NCBI GenBank assembly: GCA_964459805.1
Contig: CAYWOD010000187.1
Span: 1-7,366, forward strand
DNA: 7,366 bases
From: DAOVRL01 sp964459805
Lineage (GTDB): Bacteria; Planctomycetota; Phycisphaerae; Sedimentisphaerales; Anaerobacaceae
Reading direction: 5' to 3'
Within the stretch, counting starts at the first letter, position 1, and the number at the start of each line of letters is the position of its first letter. A model generated the notes under the pieces. The model was not told the DNA's origin and searched no databases. It was given only the letters and a program-made list of their open reading frames with translations. The translations under genes were made by a program, and so were the position numbers. Of the stretch, positions 5,791-7,366 are shown piece by piece.

Positions 5791-7275
5791 ATGGCTTTGA
5801 AGATTGCCAAGAATTATGTCGATGGCAAGTGGATCGAACCCGAGAACAACGGCTATCTGGATGTTGAAAACCCAAGTACGGGGCAGGTCATTGGCAAAAC
5901 GCCCCTGTCAACCGTCGCCCAAGTCAATCGCGCCGTCAATGCCGCCGCCGAGGCGTTCAAGGCATGGGGCCGAACTCCTGTGGCCCGCCGGGTTCAGCCT
6001 CTGCACAAGCTGGACAGGTTGCTTCGCGAAAACCAAGAAACAATCGCCCGGACTCTTGTTGCGGAGATGGGCAAGTCCCTTGCCGATGCGCGGGCTGAGA
6101 TGAAGCGGATATTCGAGAACATCGAAGTTGCCTGTGGTATGCCCGTCTTGCAGCAGGGCGACAAGCTCATCGGTGCATCTTACGGTATCGACGGAGAAGT
6201 GATTCGGCTGCCAATGGGTGTTTTTGCAATGATAGCGCCGTTCAATTTCCCAGCCATGGTTCCGTTTTGGTTCTTGCCCTATGCTATCGCCACAGGCAAC
6301 ACTTATGTGGTCAAGGTCTCGGAGCAGGTGCCTTTGACGATGCAGTTGATTGCCGAATGTATCGACCAGACCGGTTTGCCCGGAGGGGTATTCAATCTTG
6401 TCAATGGCGATAGGGTGGTTGGCGAGACCATCGTTGAGAATCCTATCGTAAAAGGTGTTTCCCTGGTCGGTTCGACGCAGACCTGTAGAATCGTGTCCGA
6501 AAAATGTGCTCAAAACAACAAGCGTTGTCAAGCAATGGGGTCAGCGAAGAACCATCTTGTCGTGATGCCCGACGCCAAAGTTGACGAGGTTATTCGTAAT
6601 ATGGCCACATCGTGCTATGGCTGCGCGGGACAGCGGTGCATGGCCGCGTCGGCTATTGTAGCCGTCGGCGACCGGACATACAAAACCATTTGTGAGAGAT
6701 TTATCGCCGCAGCAAAAGAGGTGATCGTGGGCAATCCCTTAGACCCTGAGTTGGCCGAGGAGCCAATGGTGATGGGGCCGGTAATCTCTGCAAAGTCAAA
6801 AAACTTCATTCTGGGTATGATTGAGACAGGTCTCAAGGAAGGGGCCGTTCTGGCACTGGACGGTAGAGATATTGTTGTGCCGGGTTGTGAAAAAGGCCAC
6901 TTCGTGGGACCGACCGTATTTACTGATGTTGAGCCGGGGATGGAAATTCATAAAACAGAGATCTTCGGCCCGGTGGTCGTAATTCTAAAGGCTGACTGTC
7001 TCGATGAGGCGATAAGAATTATCAATGATCACCAATACGGCAACGGCGCATCGATTTATACGCAGAACGGATGCTTTGCCCGTAAGTTCAAGCTCGAGAC
7101 GAAATGCGGGATGATCGGCATAAATGTTGGCATTCCGGCGCCTGTGGCGTATCTGCCTTTCGGGGGGATGGGGGCCTCGCTGTTTGCGGATATCAAAGCG
7201 CAGGGAAAGGCGATAATCAACTTCTTTACCGAAGACAAAATCGTTACCGAAAGGTATTGGCCTGAGAACGGCTGA
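5791..7275 (+). CDS. Aldehyde dehydrogenase, methylmalonate-semialdehyde-dehydrogenase type
   Basis: 494 residues, NAD(P)-dependent aldehyde dehydrogenase superfamily, closest in motifs to MmsA/IolA (CoA-acylating (methyl)malonate-semialdehyde dehydrogenase). Visible motifs: APFNFPAMVPFW with Asn152, KVSE (175-178) in the nucleotide-binding fold, AMGSAKNHLVVMPDA (248-262), GCAGQRCMA (277-285) with Arg282 and catalytic Cys283, EIFGPV (390-395), and PFGGMGAS (456-463). The general-base Glu of hydrolytic aldehyde dehydrogenases is absent from 248-254, as in the CoA-acylating class. The usual Trp-Lys of the MmsA C-terminal P-F-S-G-W-K motif is replaced by Gly-Met-Gly-Ala, so substrate choice may differ. 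Context suggests oxidation of the PhnX product acetaldehyde to acetyl-CoA. Phosphonoacetaldehyde is an alternative because it resembles malonate semialdehyde. The start is set by GGGAG (5780-5784), six bases from the ATG. Confidence 0.87.
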   Translation: MALKIAKNYVDGKWIEPENNGYLDVENPSTGQVIGKTPLSTVAQVNRAVNAAAEAFKAWGRTPVARRVQPLHKLDRLLRENQETIARTLVAEMGKSLADARAEMKRIFENIEVACGMPVLQQGDKLIGASYGIDGEVIRLPMGVFAMIAPFNFPAMVPFWFLPYAIATGNTYVVKVSEQVPLTMQLIAECIDQTGLPGGVFNLVNGDRVVGETIVENPIVKGVSLVGSTQTCRIVSEKCAQNNKRCQAMGSAKNHLVVMPDAKVDEVIRNMATSCYGCAGQRCMAASAIVAVGDRTYKTICERFIAAAKEVIVGNPLDPELAEEPMVMGPVISAKSKNFILGMIETGLKEGAVLALDGRDIVVPGCEKGHFVGPTVFTDVEPGMEIHKTEIFGPVVVILKADCLDEAIRIINDHQYGNGASIYTQNGCFARKFKLETKCGMIGINVGIPAPVAYLPFGGMGASLFADIKAQGKAIINFFTEDKIVTERYWPENG

Positions 7276-7305
7276 CTTGCTCAAGTAGCTGCGAAAATTG
7301 TGATT

Positions 7306-7366
7306 TAGTTGCTGTTGCGGAAAGCCAAAACCGACGATGTCACCCCTGCGAAAGCAGGGGTCCATC
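7306..7366. repeat. MITE-like palindromic element, copy 2 (partial, inverted)
   Basis: Bases 7306-7324 repeat the terminal sequence of copy 1 (TAGTTGCTGTTGCGGAAAG against TAGTTCCTGTTGCGGAAAG at 3091-3109). From 7312 to the window end the sequence follows the reverse complement of the right half of copy 1 with three mismatches in 55 bases, including the 20-base palindrome at 7342-7361. This half is therefore in the opposite orientation to copy 1, and the rest lies beyond the window. It starts 31 bases after the dehydrogenase stop codon. Confidence 0.85.

Overview
The window carries one co-directional (+ strand) gene block: phnW, two tandem methyltransferases of the MtmB (monomethylamine:corrinoid methyltransferase) family, phnX, and an aldehyde dehydrogenase of the methylmalonate-semialdehyde-dehydrogenase type. 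PhnW and PhnX form the classical route for 2-aminoethylphosphonate (AEP): transamination to phosphonoacetaldehyde, then C-P bond hydrolysis to acetaldehyde and phosphate. The dehydrogenase would take the aldehyde further, most simply to acetyl-CoA.

The unusual part is the MtmB pair placed between phnW and phnX. Archaeal MtmB uses pyrrolysine (Pyl), encoded by an in-frame amber codon. Aligned from memory to Methanosarcina barkeri MtmB, the Pyl position is Gly in the first copy and Ile in the second, and neither frame has an internal amber codon. The inference offered here is that the block degrades an N-methylated AEP: a corrinoid-dependent demethylation feeds AEP into PhnW/PhnX. The substrate is not shown by sequence. 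No corrinoid protein, reactivase or second methyltransferase lies in the window.

Layout: 1-414 no recognisable gene; 415-443 candidate promoter; 488-1621 phnW; 1651-1678 candidate promoter; 1716-3089 mtmB-like 1; 3091-3213 a MITE-like palindromic element starting just after that stop codon; 3261-4631 mtmB-like 2; 4636-4664 candidate promoter; 4749-5582 phnX; 5583-5790 spacer with nothing convincing; 5791-7275 aldehyde dehydrogenase; 7306-7366 a second copy of the element in the opposite orientation, cut by the window end. Gaps between genes are 94-208 bases, so this may be several transcription units rather than one tight operon.

Organism: a bacterium of moderate GC with good Shine-Dalgarno sites and sigma70-like promoters. 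Corrinoid methyltransferases point to an anaerobe. Planctomycetota or a deltaproteobacterial-type lineage are guesses only; the window does not settle taxonomy.
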